Shown: one piece after another, positions 1 to 7,642 of the stretch
Numbering within the stretch: position 1 is the stretch's first letter
How the letters are laid out: each line of letters starts with the position of its first letter
Assembly (NCBI GenBank): GCA_900541965.1
Contig: UQLN01000001.1
Location: 87,532-151,531, forward strand
Length of the DNA stretch: 64,000 nt
Source: an uncultured Parabacteroides sp.
GTDB taxonomy: Bacteria; Bacteroidota; Bacteroidia; Bacteroidales; Tannerellaceae
Direction of reading: 5' to 3'
The notes under the pieces: generated by a model
What the model was told of the DNA's origin: nothing
What the model saw: the letters and a program-made list of their open reading frames with translations, nothing else
Database searches by the model: none
Made by a program: the position numbers and the translations under genes

Positions 1-1
1 T

Positions 2-289
2 ACAATGAAACTGGTCGGAGCAACACCGGGGTTCATCAGAAAGCCATTCGTCTGGTATAATGTCGTAAGTGGTATTTTTGCTTCTATCCTGGCAATATTA
101 CTGCTTACCGGAGCATTATACTATTTACAGAATGAATTGTCCGGTTTTATTCAACTGCTGGATATTAAAACGCTGATTTGCCTATATGCGGGAGTATTGG
201 TTATGGGCATCATCCTGTCCATACTGGCAACAGTCGTTGCCGTAAATAAATACCTCAGAATGCGTGTTGATAAACTTTATTATATATAA
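2..289 (+). CDS. ftsX: FtsX, C-terminal part (cut by window start)
   Basis: C-terminal part of the cell-division ABC-transporter permease FtsX, which with FtsE links the divisome to peptidoglycan hydrolases in the inner membrane. The frame is open to the first base of the window, so the gene starts upstream and the ATG at 5 is an internal methionine. Visible are the motif MKLVGATPGFIRKPF, typical of the cytoplasmic loop before the last helices, then two long hydrophobic segments (about residues 17-44 and 57-84 of the visible part). The stop codon overlaps the ATG at 289 (TAATG), so translation is probably coupled to the next gene. Identity rests on motif and neighbourhood. Confidence 0.85.
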   Translation, partial: TMKLVGATPGFIRKPFVWYNVVSGIFASILAILLLTGALYYLQNELSGFIQLLDIKTLICLYAGVLVMGIILSILATVVAVNKYLRMRVDKLYYI

Positions 290-294
290 TGTGT

Positions 295-537
295 ATGGCT
301 AAAAGAGATTTTGCTTTTGGAAAAGAGAATTTTATACTGATTGCCGTTTCTATCGTAATCATAGCAATTGGTTTCATGTTGATGAGTGGTGGCGGTTCTC
401 AAGACCCTACAGGTTTTAATCCGGAAATATTCAGCGCCCGCCGAATCGTTATTGCACCCGCAGTTGCATTGTTCGGTTTTATCCTGATGATTTTTGGTAT
501 ATTAAAAAACAGCAAAGATAAAGGAGCTACGGAATGA
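295..537 (+). CDS. DUF3098 small membrane protein
   Basis: About 80 residues with two hydrophobic helices (IAVSIVIIAIGFMLMSGG and IAPAVALFGFILMIFGIL) joined by a short loop. This matches the DUF3098 family, which in Bacteroidetes sits between ftsX and uppP; its function is unknown. The start MAKRDFAFG at 295 fits the family better than the ATG at 289, which overlaps the ftsX stop; both are possible. The 3' end overlaps the uppP start by an ATGA, so the three genes look translationally coupled. The neighbours suggest a role in cell-envelope assembly, which is inference. Confidence 0.75.
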   Translation: MAKRDFAFGKENFILIAVSIVIIAIGFMLMSGGGSQDPTGFNPEIFSARRIVIAPAVALFGFILMIFGILKNSKDKGATE

Positions 538-1334
538 GTTGGTTTGAAGCACTGATACTGGGTATCGTACAGGGACTCACGGAATATCTGCCAGTCAGCA
601 GTAGCGGTCATTTAGCTATAGGCTCAGCCCTATTCGGCATAAACGGAGAAGAAAATCTGGCCTTCACTATTGTTGTCCACGTAGCAACAGTGTTTAGTAC
701 ACTGGTTATTTTGTGGAAAGAAATCGAATGGATTTTCCGCGGACTGTTCAAATTTGAAATGAACGATGCAACCCGGTATGTCATTAATATCTTGGTTTCT
801 ATGATACCTATTGGCATTGTCGGAGTTTTCTTTAAAGATAAGGTTGAGGCAATTTTTGGTTCCGGACTATTGGTTGTAGGTATTATGCTGCTACTGACTG
901 CTGCATTACTCAGCTTTTCTTACTATGCGAAACCACGCCAAAAAGATAAGATTTCGATAAAAGACGCATTTATCATCGGTTTATCCCAGGCTTGTGCAGT
1001 AATGCCGGGACTTTCCCGCTCGGGAACAACCATTGCAACGGGATTGTTATTAGGAAACAATAAGGCTCAATTAGCTCAGTTTTCTTTCCTGATGGTAATT
1101 CCTCCGATTTTAGGGGAAGCATTGTTAGACATCATGAAAGCAATAAAAGGCGAAGCTATTGCAGGGGATATACCGGCACTTTCTTTAGTTGTCGGATTTT
1201 TTGCAGCATTCATTTCCGGTTGTATCGCTTGTAAATGGATGATTAACATAGTAAAAAAAGGCAAACTTATTTATTTCGCCATTTATTGTGCGATTGCAGG
1301 ATTAGTGACAATAGCCTGCACATTGTTAAATTAA
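534..1334 (+). CDS. uppP: Undecaprenyl-diphosphatase UppP/BacA
   Basis: 266-residue polytopic inner-membrane phosphatase that converts undecaprenyl diphosphate to undecaprenyl phosphate, recycling the lipid carrier for peptidoglycan and surface polysaccharides. The two diagnostic motifs are present: QGLTEYLPVSSSGH (residues 13-26, catalytic Glu17 region) and PGLSRSGTT near the middle. Length is normal for the family. The start overlaps the DUF3098 stop (ATGA). The capsule locus in this window would draw on the same carrier pool. Confidence 0.95.
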   Translation: MSWFEALILGIVQGLTEYLPVSSSGHLAIGSALFGINGEENLAFTIVVHVATVFSTLVILWKEIEWIFRGLFKFEMNDATRYVINILVSMIPIGIVGVFFKDKVEAIFGSGLLVVGIMLLLTAALLSFSYYAKPRQKDKISIKDAFIIGLSQACAVMPGLSRSGTTIATGLLLGNNKAQLAQFSFLMVIPPILGEALLDIMKAIKGEAIAGDIPALSLVVGFFAAFISGCIACKWMINIVKKGKLIYFAIYCAIAGLVTIACTLLN

Positions 1335-1365
1335 AAAAGGAAGCACTATCCTAATCATAACGGGA

Positions 1366-2082
1366 ATGGATTTTATAGCAGGAGAAGTACTATATTTTAA
1401 TAAACCTTTGAAGTGGACCTCTTTCGATTTGGTAAACAAATTCCGCTACAAACTGTCACGGAAGCTGAAAGTTAAAAAAATCAAGGTTGGGCACGCCGGA
1501 ACATTAGACCCGCTTGCAACAGGAGTCATGATTCTCTGTACCGGCAAAGCCACTAAAAGGATAGATGAATTCCAATATCAGACAAAAGAATATGTTGCCA
1601 CATTGAAACTCGGAGAAACAACACCTTCTTTTGATCTTGAAAAAGAAATAGACGGAGTATATCCGACAGAACATATCACTCGCGAGGAAGTTGAAAAAGT
1701 ATTGCAATCGTTTGTGGGAACGATTCAGCAAGTACCACCCGTATTCTCGGCATGTAAAGTGGAAGGTAAGCGGGCTTATGAACTGGCACGTAAAGGGGAA
1801 GAAGTTGAATTGAAGTCCAAGACGCTGGTCATTGACGAGATGGAATTACTGGAATGTAACCTGCCTGTGATCAAAATACGCGTAGTATGCAGTAAAGGTA
1901 CTTATATACGGGCATTGGCACGCGACATTGGCGTAGCATTGCATTCCGGAGCCCATTTGACAGCCTTGGAACGTACTCGTATCGGAGGTATCACATTGGC
2001 ACAATGTATGTCGACAGACGATATCGATGCATTTTTAGACCAGACAATACCTTCTGTAGAAACAGATGTGCAATCTGTGTAA
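1366..2082 (+). CDS. truB: tRNA pseudouridine-55 synthase TruB
   Basis: 238-residue enzyme that makes pseudouridine 55 in the T-loop of tRNAs. The catalytic motif GHAGTLDPLATG is at residues 42-53 with nucleophile Asp48. KGTYIRALARDIG in the second half is the usual TruB substrate-binding segment. Length is typical of the bacterial form without a long PUA tail. The ATG at 1366 starts with the usual short lead to FNKPLKWTSF. It lies 31 bp after uppP on the same strand, part of the same operon. Confidence 0.95.
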   Translation: MDFIAGEVLYFNKPLKWTSFDLVNKFRYKLSRKLKVKKIKVGHAGTLDPLATGVMILCTGKATKRIDEFQYQTKEYVATLKLGETTPSFDLEKEIDGVYPTEHITREEVEKVLQSFVGTIQQVPPVFSACKVEGKRAYELARKGEEVELKSKTLVIDEMELLECNLPVIKIRVVCSKGTYIRALARDIGVALHSGAHLTALERTRIGGITLAQCMSTDDIDAFLDQTIPSVETDVQSV

Positions 2083-2121
2083 TTATTTAGTATAATGATA
2101 AAAATAAAATAAAGTTGCATT

Positions 2122-3171
2122 ATGAAGCTTTCTAAATTCAAATTTAACTTACCGCAGGAGCTTATAGCTCTTCAGCCGGCAAAGAACAGAGACGAAGCCA
2201 GATTGATGGTTATCAACCGCAAAACCGGAGAAATAGAACATAAAGTATTTAAAGACCTGTTGAACTATTTCGGAGAAAAAGATGTATTCATTTTCAACAA
2301 CACAAAAGTATTTCCTGCCCGGTTGTATGGAAATAAGGAAAAAACAGGTGCACGCATCGAAGTTTTTCTATTGCGCGAATTAAATGCTGACCTCCGTTTA
2401 TGGGATGTATTAGTCGACCCTGCACGTAAAATTCGTATTGGCAACAAATTATATTTTGGGGAAGATGACTCAATGGTAGCTGAAGTAATCGATAATACGA
2501 CTTCCCGTGGCCGTACGCTACGTTTCCTGTATGACGGGAACCATGATGAATTTAAAAAAGCTTTGTATGCTTTAGGCGAAACTCCACTGCCCAAATATAT
2601 CGATCGCCCGGTGGAACCTGAAGATGAAGAACGTTATCAGAATATCTTCGCAGCAGAAGAAGGTGCAGTTGTTGCTCCGGCAGCCGGTCTGCATTTCAGC
2701 CGTGAATTAATGAAACGTCTGGAAATAAAAGACTGCAAATTTGCATTTCTGACACTTCATTCCGGTTTAGGTAATTTCCGTGAAATAGATGTGGAAGACC
2801 TGACCAAACACAAGATGGATTCCGAACAAATGGTTGTGAATGCAGATGTAGTGGATATCGTAAACAAAGGTAAAGATGCCGGACAACAGATTTGTGCAGT
2901 CGGCACATCCGTAATGCGTGCTATTGAAACAGCCGTGAGTACAGACGGACACCTGAAAGAATTTGAGGGATGGACAAATAAATTTATTTTCCCTCCTTAT
3001 GATTTCAGTGTGGCTACCAGCATGATTACCAATTTACATATGCCTCTTTCCACTCTATTGATGATGACTGCTTCTTTTGGCGGTTATGACCTGATTATGG
3101 AAGCATATGAGGTTGCCCTGAAAGAAAAATACCGTTTCGGAGCCTATGGTGATGCTATGTTGATTCTTTAA
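2122..3171 (+). CDS. queA: S-adenosylmethionine:tRNA ribosyltransferase-isomerase QueA
   Basis: 349 residues. Transfers and isomerises the ribosyl moiety of S-adenosylmethionine onto 7-aminomethyl-7-deazaguanine in tRNA, giving epoxyqueuosine. Typical features are the N-terminal LSKFKFNLPQELIALQP, NNTKVFPARL, AAGLHFS, and near the C-terminus SMITNLHMPLSTLLMM followed by FGGYD. Length and start agree with the family. It lies 39 bp after truB, consistent with a tRNA-modification part of the operon. Its substrate SAM is made by metK, about 0.9 kb downstream. Confidence 0.95.
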   Translation: MKLSKFKFNLPQELIALQPAKNRDEARLMVINRKTGEIEHKVFKDLLNYFGEKDVFIFNNTKVFPARLYGNKEKTGARIEVFLLRELNADLRLWDVLVDPARKIRIGNKLYFGEDDSMVAEVIDNTTSRGRTLRFLYDGNHDEFKKALYALGETPLPKYIDRPVEPEDEERYQNIFAAEEGAVVAPAAGLHFSRELMKRLEIKDCKFAFLTLHSGLGNFREIDVEDLTKHKMDSEQMVVNADVVDIVNKGKDAGQQICAVGTSVMRAIETAVSTDGHLKEFEGWTNKFIFPPYDFSVATSMITNLHMPLSTLLMMTASFGGYDLIMEAYEVALKEKYRFGAYGDAMLIL

Positions 3172-3182
3172 AAAAACAGTTT

Positions 3183-3641
3183 ATGGCTATCGTATATCTG
3201 GGATTAGGGACAAATATCGGTAACAAACGGAAAAATATGATAACAGCCGCTTCGCTGTTAGCCAGAAGGGCGGGAGATGTTCTCGCCCTTTCCTCCTTTT
3301 ACGAAACAGAACCCTGGGGATTTGAATCCTCGAATAAATTCCTGAATGCTGCCATTAAAATAAGGACATCCCTCTCTCCCATCGAATTGCTTCATCTGAC
3401 CCAGAAATTTGAAAAAGAACTTGGGCGTACTGAAAAAAGCAAGGGTACATACCACGACCGTGTTATCGACATCGACCTATTAATGTATGACGGACTGGTT
3501 TTGCAATCCGAAGAATTGGTATTACCTCACCCCTTAATGCACAAACGAAAATTTGTGATGGAACCTCTATCTGAGATAGCTCCTTTTGTGACACACCCTG
3601 TATTAAAAAAACGTATTATTGAACTAAACGAAGAAATATGA
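3183..3641 (+). CDS. folK: 2-amino-4-hydroxy-6-hydroxymethyldihydropteridine pyrophosphokinase
   Basis: 152-residue FolK (HPPK), which transfers pyrophosphate from ATP to 6-hydroxymethyl-7,8-dihydropterin in folate synthesis. Seen are YLGLGTNIGNK at the N-terminus, the central YETEPWGF, RVIDIDLLMYDG with the metal-binding aspartates, and LPHPLMHKRKFVMEPL. Length is standard for a monofunctional enzyme. It begins 11 bp after the queA stop, and its end overlaps the next small gene by an ATGA. Confidence 0.95.
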   Translation: MAIVYLGLGTNIGNKRKNMITAASLLARRAGDVLALSSFYETEPWGFESSNKFLNAAIKIRTSLSPIELLHLTQKFEKELGRTEKSKGTYHDRVIDIDLLMYDGLVLQSEELVLPHPLMHKRKFVMEPLSEIAPFVTHPVLKKRIIELNEEI

Positions 3642-3829
3642 ACGATATAGAAAAAATCTTGACCGGTGGAGGAATGGTATTTAAGAAAAAAGCGAAAGAT
3701 GAAAATACCGGTGAACGTAAAATAAAGTTTTCCGATTTTCTTAAAGGGACTCATGGCTCTGATTCGGCCAAATACAAAGCAGGTTTCAAGTATAAAAAAG
3801 CCTTGCGCAACTCTAAAAAAAAGAAATAA
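3638..3829 (+). CDS. Small basic protein of unknown function
   Basis: 63-residue, lysine-rich protein (MNDIEKILTGGGMVFKKKAK, then IKFSDFLKGTHGSD, ending in NSKKKK). I do not recognise a named family. The ATGA overlap with folK and the co-directional position make it a real, coupled gene rather than noise. There is no signal peptide or membrane segment. The basic tail could mean RNA or DNA contact, but nothing in the sequence proves this. It is the last gene before the metK promoter. Confidence 0.6.
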   Translation: MNDIEKILTGGGMVFKKKAKDENTGERKIKFSDFLKGTHGSDSAKYKAGFKYKKALRNSKKKK

Positions 3830-3864
3830 TTAGCGGTTTCACCTTCTAATTATCAATTAATTTA

Positions 3865-3872
3865 TAACTTTG
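3865..3872 (+). promoter_or_regulatory. metK promoter (-7 element)
   Basis: TAACTTTG followed by C matches the Bacteroidetes -7 consensus TAnnTTTG. No clean -33 TTTG is seen at the usual distance. Transcription would start near 3878 and leave a leader of about 210 nt before metK. I looked for a SAM riboswitch core in that leader and did not recognise one. Confidence 0.55.
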
Positions 3873-4088
3873 CATCCGAATTGATGTGGATAGATTTGTA
3901 TTGCTTGCAACCACAGGAAAAAATGCTAAAAACAAGCTTCATCTTTCATGGCCGTCCGGCAAGCAAATTTCCCCTCGTCAATCCAATATTTTAATTATTA
4001 ACCGTCAGTTGCAAATTGACAGCCCATTTTTAGGCATTATATTTCCGAAGAGTCGACTGTCAACAGCCAACTGTCAACAACAAAAACA

Positions 4089-5375
4089 ATGAGTTATTTA
4101 TTTACCTCCGAATCGGTGTCCGAAGGGCACCCCGATAAAGTAGCCGATCAAATATCGGATGCTTTGCTGGATGAGTTCCTTGCTTACGACAAGAACTCGA
4201 AAGTTGCTTGCGAAACCCTCGTTACAACCGGACAGGTTGTCTTGGCTGGAGAAGTTAAATCAAGTGCATACGTAGATGTGCAGGAAGTTGCTCGCGGCGT
4301 AATCGAAAAGATTGGTTACACCAAAAGCGAGTACCAGTTTGAAGCTAAATCCTGTGGCGTTTTCTCGTCAATCCACGAACAGAGTGGCGACATCAACCGT
4401 GGTGTCGAACGTGAAGATCCGTATAACCAGGGAGCAGGGGACCAAGGTATGATGTTCGGTTATGCAACAAATGAAACCGAGAACTACATGCCTCTTGCAC
4501 TGGACCTTTCGCATAGTTTATTATGGGAACTTGCCGAAATCCGCAAGAATGAAAACGACCTGATGCCTTACCTCCGTCCGGATGCAAAGAGCCAGGTTAC
4601 TATCGAATACGATGATAATGGCAAGCCATTACGCATCGATACCATTGTTGTTTCCACCCAACATGACGAATTCATCACCGCAAAAGGTATCACACAGGAA
4701 GAAGCTGACGTTGCCATGCAAAAGAAAATTGCAGATGACGTTAAAAATATTCTGGTTCCACGTGTAAAGGCACAATATCCGGCTCACGTACAGGCATTAT
4801 TCAATGACAATATTATCTACCATGTAAACCCGACCGGTAAATTCGTTATCGGAGGCCCTCATGGGGATACAGGTCTGACAGGACGTAAAATTATTGTAGA
4901 CACTTATGGTGGTAAAGGAGCTCATGGCGGTGGTGCTTTCTCTGGAAAAGATCCTTCCAAAGTAGACCGTTCTGCAGCTTATGCAGCCCGCCATATTGCA
5001 AAGAATATGGTTGCTGCAGGTGTTGCCGATGAGATGCTCGTACAGGTTTCATACGCTATCGGCGTAGCCAAACCTATGAATATTTTCGTAAATACGTATG
5101 GCCGTTCCAACGTTAAAATGACAGATGGAGAAATTGCAGAGAAAATCTGGGATATTTTCGATATGCGTCCGAAAGCAATTGAAGAACGTTTGAAATTACG
5201 TAATCCGATTTATCTGGAAACAGCTTCTTACGGCCATATGGGACGTACTCCTCAGATCGTTACTAAAACATTTACTTCCCGTTATAATCCGGAACCAACC
5301 ATGTGCGAAGTAGAACTTTTCACTTGGGAAAAACTGGACTATGTGGATAAAGTAAAAAAGGTTTTCGGATTATAA
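4089..5375 (+). CDS. metK: S-adenosylmethionine synthetase
   Basis: 428-residue MetK, which makes S-adenosylmethionine from methionine and ATP. Motifs seen: SVSEGHPDK at the N-terminus, the adenine-binding GAGDQGMMFGYA, and the metal/phosphate-binding run GGPHGDTGLTGRK, followed by GGGAFSGKDPSKVDRS. It is longer than the E. coli enzyme (about 384) by insertions common in Bacteroidetes. The start (MSYLFTSESVSEGH) is unambiguous. It is transcribed alone from the promoter at 3865 and ends in a hairpin terminator. Confidence 0.97.
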   Translation: MSYLFTSESVSEGHPDKVADQISDALLDEFLAYDKNSKVACETLVTTGQVVLAGEVKSSAYVDVQEVARGVIEKIGYTKSEYQFEAKSCGVFSSIHEQSGDINRGVEREDPYNQGAGDQGMMFGYATNETENYMPLALDLSHSLLWELAEIRKNENDLMPYLRPDAKSQVTIEYDDNGKPLRIDTIVVSTQHDEFITAKGITQEEADVAMQKKIADDVKNILVPRVKAQYPAHVQALFNDNIIYHVNPTGKFVIGGPHGDTGLTGRKIIVDTYGGKGAHGGGAFSGKDPSKVDRSAAYAARHIAKNMVAAGVADEMLVQVSYAIGVAKPMNIFVNTYGRSNVKMTDGEIAEKIWDIFDMRPKAIEERLKLRNPIYLETASYGHMGRTPQIVTKTFTSRYNPEPTMCEVELFTWEKLDYVDKVKKVFGL

Positions 5376-5406
5376 GAAACTAACTTATAATTAATTCGAA
5401 TATATA

Positions 5407-5447
5407 AAGGTTCCTGTCTGATTCCTTATCAGAACAGGGACCTTTTT
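5407..5447 (+). terminator. metK terminator
   Basis: GGTTCCTGT pairs with ACAGGGACC (one G-T pair) around a short loop, followed by TTTTT. It stands 32 bp after the metK stop. Confidence 0.8.
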
Positions 5448-5497
5448 ATTTTAATTACAATAATTATCTTTACTAAAATTTCAAAATAAAAAAATTG

Positions 5498-5505
5498 TAT
5501 ATTTG
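5498..5505 (+). promoter_or_regulatory. Promoter of the structured RNA
   Basis: TATATTTG followed by C, a full match to the TAnnTTTG -7 element. No clear TTTG is seen at -33. A start about six bases downstream would give a transcript beginning near 5511, just before the rod-like structure. Confidence 0.5.
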
Positions 5506-5510
5506 CTCAG

Positions 5511-5685
5511 TCCTATAGGACAATATATTGATATTTGGAAGTGCCTTACTTCGTTAAAATCGCCAGTTTTGACAGCACACAAGGCACAAGCAACTGCTAT
5601 ATCCAGTGGGTTGTTTGTTTGCGTGTGCTTAGGTCTCTGGCGATACCTTACGAAGTGTGGACGACAACCCACTTCCTTTTTTATT
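5511..5685 (+). ncRNA. Rod-like structured RNA candidate (6S-like?)
   Basis: A gene-free stretch with a series of nested complementary arms: GGAAGTG 5537-5543 / CACTTCC 5670-5676; ACTTCGT 5548-5554 / ACGAAGT 5650-5656; ATCGCCAG 5559-5566 / CTGGCGAT 5637-5644; GCACAC 5575-5580 / GTGTGC 5623-5628. Two alternative pairings compete: GTGCCTT 5541-5547 with AAGGCAC 5581-5587, and AGTGGGTTGT 5605-5614 with ACAACCCACT 5664-5673. The 3' arm is followed by a T-run (5677-5682), as in an intrinsic terminator. A -7 element lies directly upstream. The size (about 175 nt), rod shape and alternative hairpins recall 6S RNA, but I cannot confirm the family. An attenuating leader for the sigma gene at 5736 is the main alternative. 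Confidence 0.55.
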
Positions 5686-5735
5686 CATCCTTATAATTGG
5701 TTGTCTAAAGGTAAACGCAAATCGAAAATCACCAT

Positions 5736-6272
5736 ATGCCTAAAGAAGGTTTTTATGTGCAAAAAATAGAAGAAGGAGACCAGAGTGCTTTCCGTTCTTT
5801 TATGGATATGTACTCAAAAGACCTCTATCATTTCGCTTTAGGATATGTGAATACCCGGGAAATAGCAGAGGAAATCGTCAGCGATGTATTTCTGGAAGTA
5901 TGGAACAACCGCCGGAATCTTCATCAAATCCAACAAATAAAACCATGGCTGCTTATTATTGTCAGAAACAAAGCTATTTCCTACTTACGAAAAGAACATC
6001 CGGACACTACCGTCTCGTTTGATGAAATAGAAGATTACTATATACCATTCGTCCAATCTCCCGACCATGCAATAATCAGTGAAGAAGAAATAAAAAAAAT
6101 CAACCAGGCCATTTCTTCACTTCCTCCCAAATGCAAAGAAGTTTTCATGTTGGCAAAAATAGAAAAAACGCCTTACAAAGAAATTGCCCAAATTTTAAAT
6201 ATCTCAGTGAAAACCATCAACATACATATCGCAAAAGCCCTAAGCCTTATATCACAAGTTCTCGAAAAATAA
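5736..6272 (+). CDS. ECF sigma factor, FecI type
   Basis: 178-residue extracytoplasmic-function sigma factor. Region 2 is seen in the first half (LYHFALGYVNTREIAEEIV, then SDVFLEVWNNRR; -10 recognition). Region 4 near the C-terminus (LPPKCKEVFMLAKIE, YKEIAQILNISVKTINIHIA) is a helix-turn-helix for the -35. It is followed by a FecR-type anti-sigma gene and a SusC with an STN domain, the standard cell-surface-signalling layout in which substrate-loaded SusC releases the sigma factor. The start ATG at 5736 follows the structured RNA by about 50 bp. Target promoter unknown, most likely its own susC. Confidence 0.9.
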   Translation: MPKEGFYVQKIEEGDQSAFRSFMDMYSKDLYHFALGYVNTREIAEEIVSDVFLEVWNNRRNLHQIQQIKPWLLIIVRNKAISYLRKEHPDTTVSFDEIEDYYIPFVQSPDHAIISEEEIKKINQAISSLPPKCKEVFMLAKIEKTPYKEIAQILNISVKTINIHIAKALSLISQVLEK

Positions 6273-6355
6273 TTTTTTTCAAAAAAATCATCTTTTCGAA
6301 TAGGATATTTTTCTTTAATATGCGTCTTTTTTATGTAGCATCATAGAAAGGCTGA

Positions 6356-7495
6356 ATGAAGAAAAAACAAAACATAGCAGATAAAGACCTTTTCCAACCT
6401 GCCGACAAGGAGACACAGAAAAAACTGGATTTTTTCTGGGAGCACTGCTCGCCGGAAATTGAATCAGGCATAACAGATTCTATCCGCGAACAAACGCTTA
6501 GAAAGATACAGGGAAAAATGAATCTGCAACCATTGGTACCTGAAAAGAAAAAAAACATTAAAACATTCTACATAACAGTTACATCCATTGCCGCTTCCAT
6601 AGCCATATTAGTTGCGGCCATTCACTTTATCAATCATTCCCCCCAACAGGATAATATCAGGAATGTTATATCCCAAATAGAATTACCGTCATTCGAAGAT
6701 ACGGACGAGGTAGTCCTGGTTATGTCAGACATGGAAAAACACCAATTAGCTACAGATGCACAAATCACTTATACCCCCGAAGGAAATGTGTCTGTCAACT
6801 CGGAAAAGCTCTCTCTGGAAAAAGAACACCCCCAAAAAGGAACAACAATCCAGGAACTATATAACCAGTTGATTGTCCCCAAAGGAAAGCGTTCGCAACT
6901 CTTATTATCAGACGGAACGAAAGTCTGGGTCAACGCCGGAACGAAAGTTATCTATCCGCGTATTTTCAATGAAAAGAAACGAGAAATTTATGTAGAAGGT
7001 GAAGTGTATCTGGAAGTAACCCATGACAAAAACCGCCCTTTTTACGTAAATACAGACGGGTTCGATGTAAAAGTGCTGGGTACCTCCTTTGATGTATTTG
7101 CCTATAAACAAATGCCAACCAGCCAGGTCGTTCTTGTAAACGGAGCAGTAGAAATCAAAGACCGGAACAATCAAACAATACAAATGCAACCGGATGAACT
7201 CGTATCGCTCGAACAAAACAACATTACCGGCAAAAAACAGGTAAATGCAAAAGACTACAGAGCCTGGATTGACGGAATAATGATTTTAAACGGAGACCAC
7301 CTCCGGCAACTTGCCGAGCGCCTGAGTTTGCTATATGGAACCCCCATAAAATGTGACTCATCGTTGGCAAACGAACAAGTATACGGGAAGTTAGACCTAC
7401 GGGACAATTTGGATGAAATTATAGACAACATTAAATCGATGATACCTATTTCTGCGCGCGAAGAAAACGGAATAATCCATTTAAAAAGAGAGTGA
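6356..7495 (+). CDS. FecR-type anti-sigma factor
   Basis: 379-residue inner-membrane signal transducer. The cytoplasmic N-terminus (about 65 residues) is followed by one membrane helix (TVTSIAASIAILVAAIHF). A periplasmic FecR domain runs from about 160 to 270 (VPKGKRSQLLLSDGTKVWVN is the signature). A C-terminal DUF4974-like domain (LRQLAERLSLLYGTPI) contacts the STN domain of the partner SusC. It lies 83 bp after the sigma gene and 147 bp before susC. Role: holds or relays activation of the sigma factor at 5736. Confidence 0.92.
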   Translation: MKKKQNIADKDLFQPADKETQKKLDFFWEHCSPEIESGITDSIREQTLRKIQGKMNLQPLVPEKKKNIKTFYITVTSIAASIAILVAAIHFINHSPQQDNIRNVISQIELPSFEDTDEVVLVMSDMEKHQLATDAQITYTPEGNVSVNSEKLSLEKEHPQKGTTIQELYNQLIVPKGKRSQLLLSDGTKVWVNAGTKVIYPRIFNEKKREIYVEGEVYLEVTHDKNRPFYVNTDGFDVKVLGTSFDVFAYKQMPTSQVVLVNGAVEIKDRNNQTIQMQPDELVSLEQNNITGKKQVNAKDYRAWIDGIMILNGDHLRQLAERLSLLYGTPIKCDSSLANEQVYGKLDLRDNLDEIIDNIKSMIPISAREENGIIHLKRE

Positions 7496-7560
7496 TAACC
7501 TAATTTGTTAATCTAAAAAATTATACCATGAATAAAAAATAGCAACATTTCAATATAAAA

Positions 7561-7598
7561 ACCGGAAGACACTGCCATGTCCTCCGGTCGAGATTTTT
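7561..7598 (+). terminator. Hairpin with T-run between fecR and susC
   Basis: ACCGGA-GACA (7561-7571) pairs with TGTC-TCCGGT (7578-7588), with one A-C mismatch, followed by a T-rich run. It would end the sigma/anti-sigma transcript, or attenuate read-through into susC so that the receptor is made mainly from its own sigma-dependent start. Confidence 0.6.
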
Positions 7599-7642
7599 CA
7601 ATCAAAAATTTTCAGTGATTAATCAAAAATCTAAGTAAAGTT

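Noticed and set aside
3873..4088. Possible SAM riboswitch in the metK leader
   Set aside because: A leader of about 210 nt is there, but I could not find the conserved core or helices of a known SAM riboswitch class.
3886..4092. 68-codon open frame upstream of metK
   Set aside because: It lies in the untranslated leader, overlaps the metK start and has no protein-like composition.
5503..5769. 88-codon open frame before the sigma gene
   Set aside because: It runs through the structured RNA and into the sigma gene in another frame; the base-pairing pattern explains the region better.
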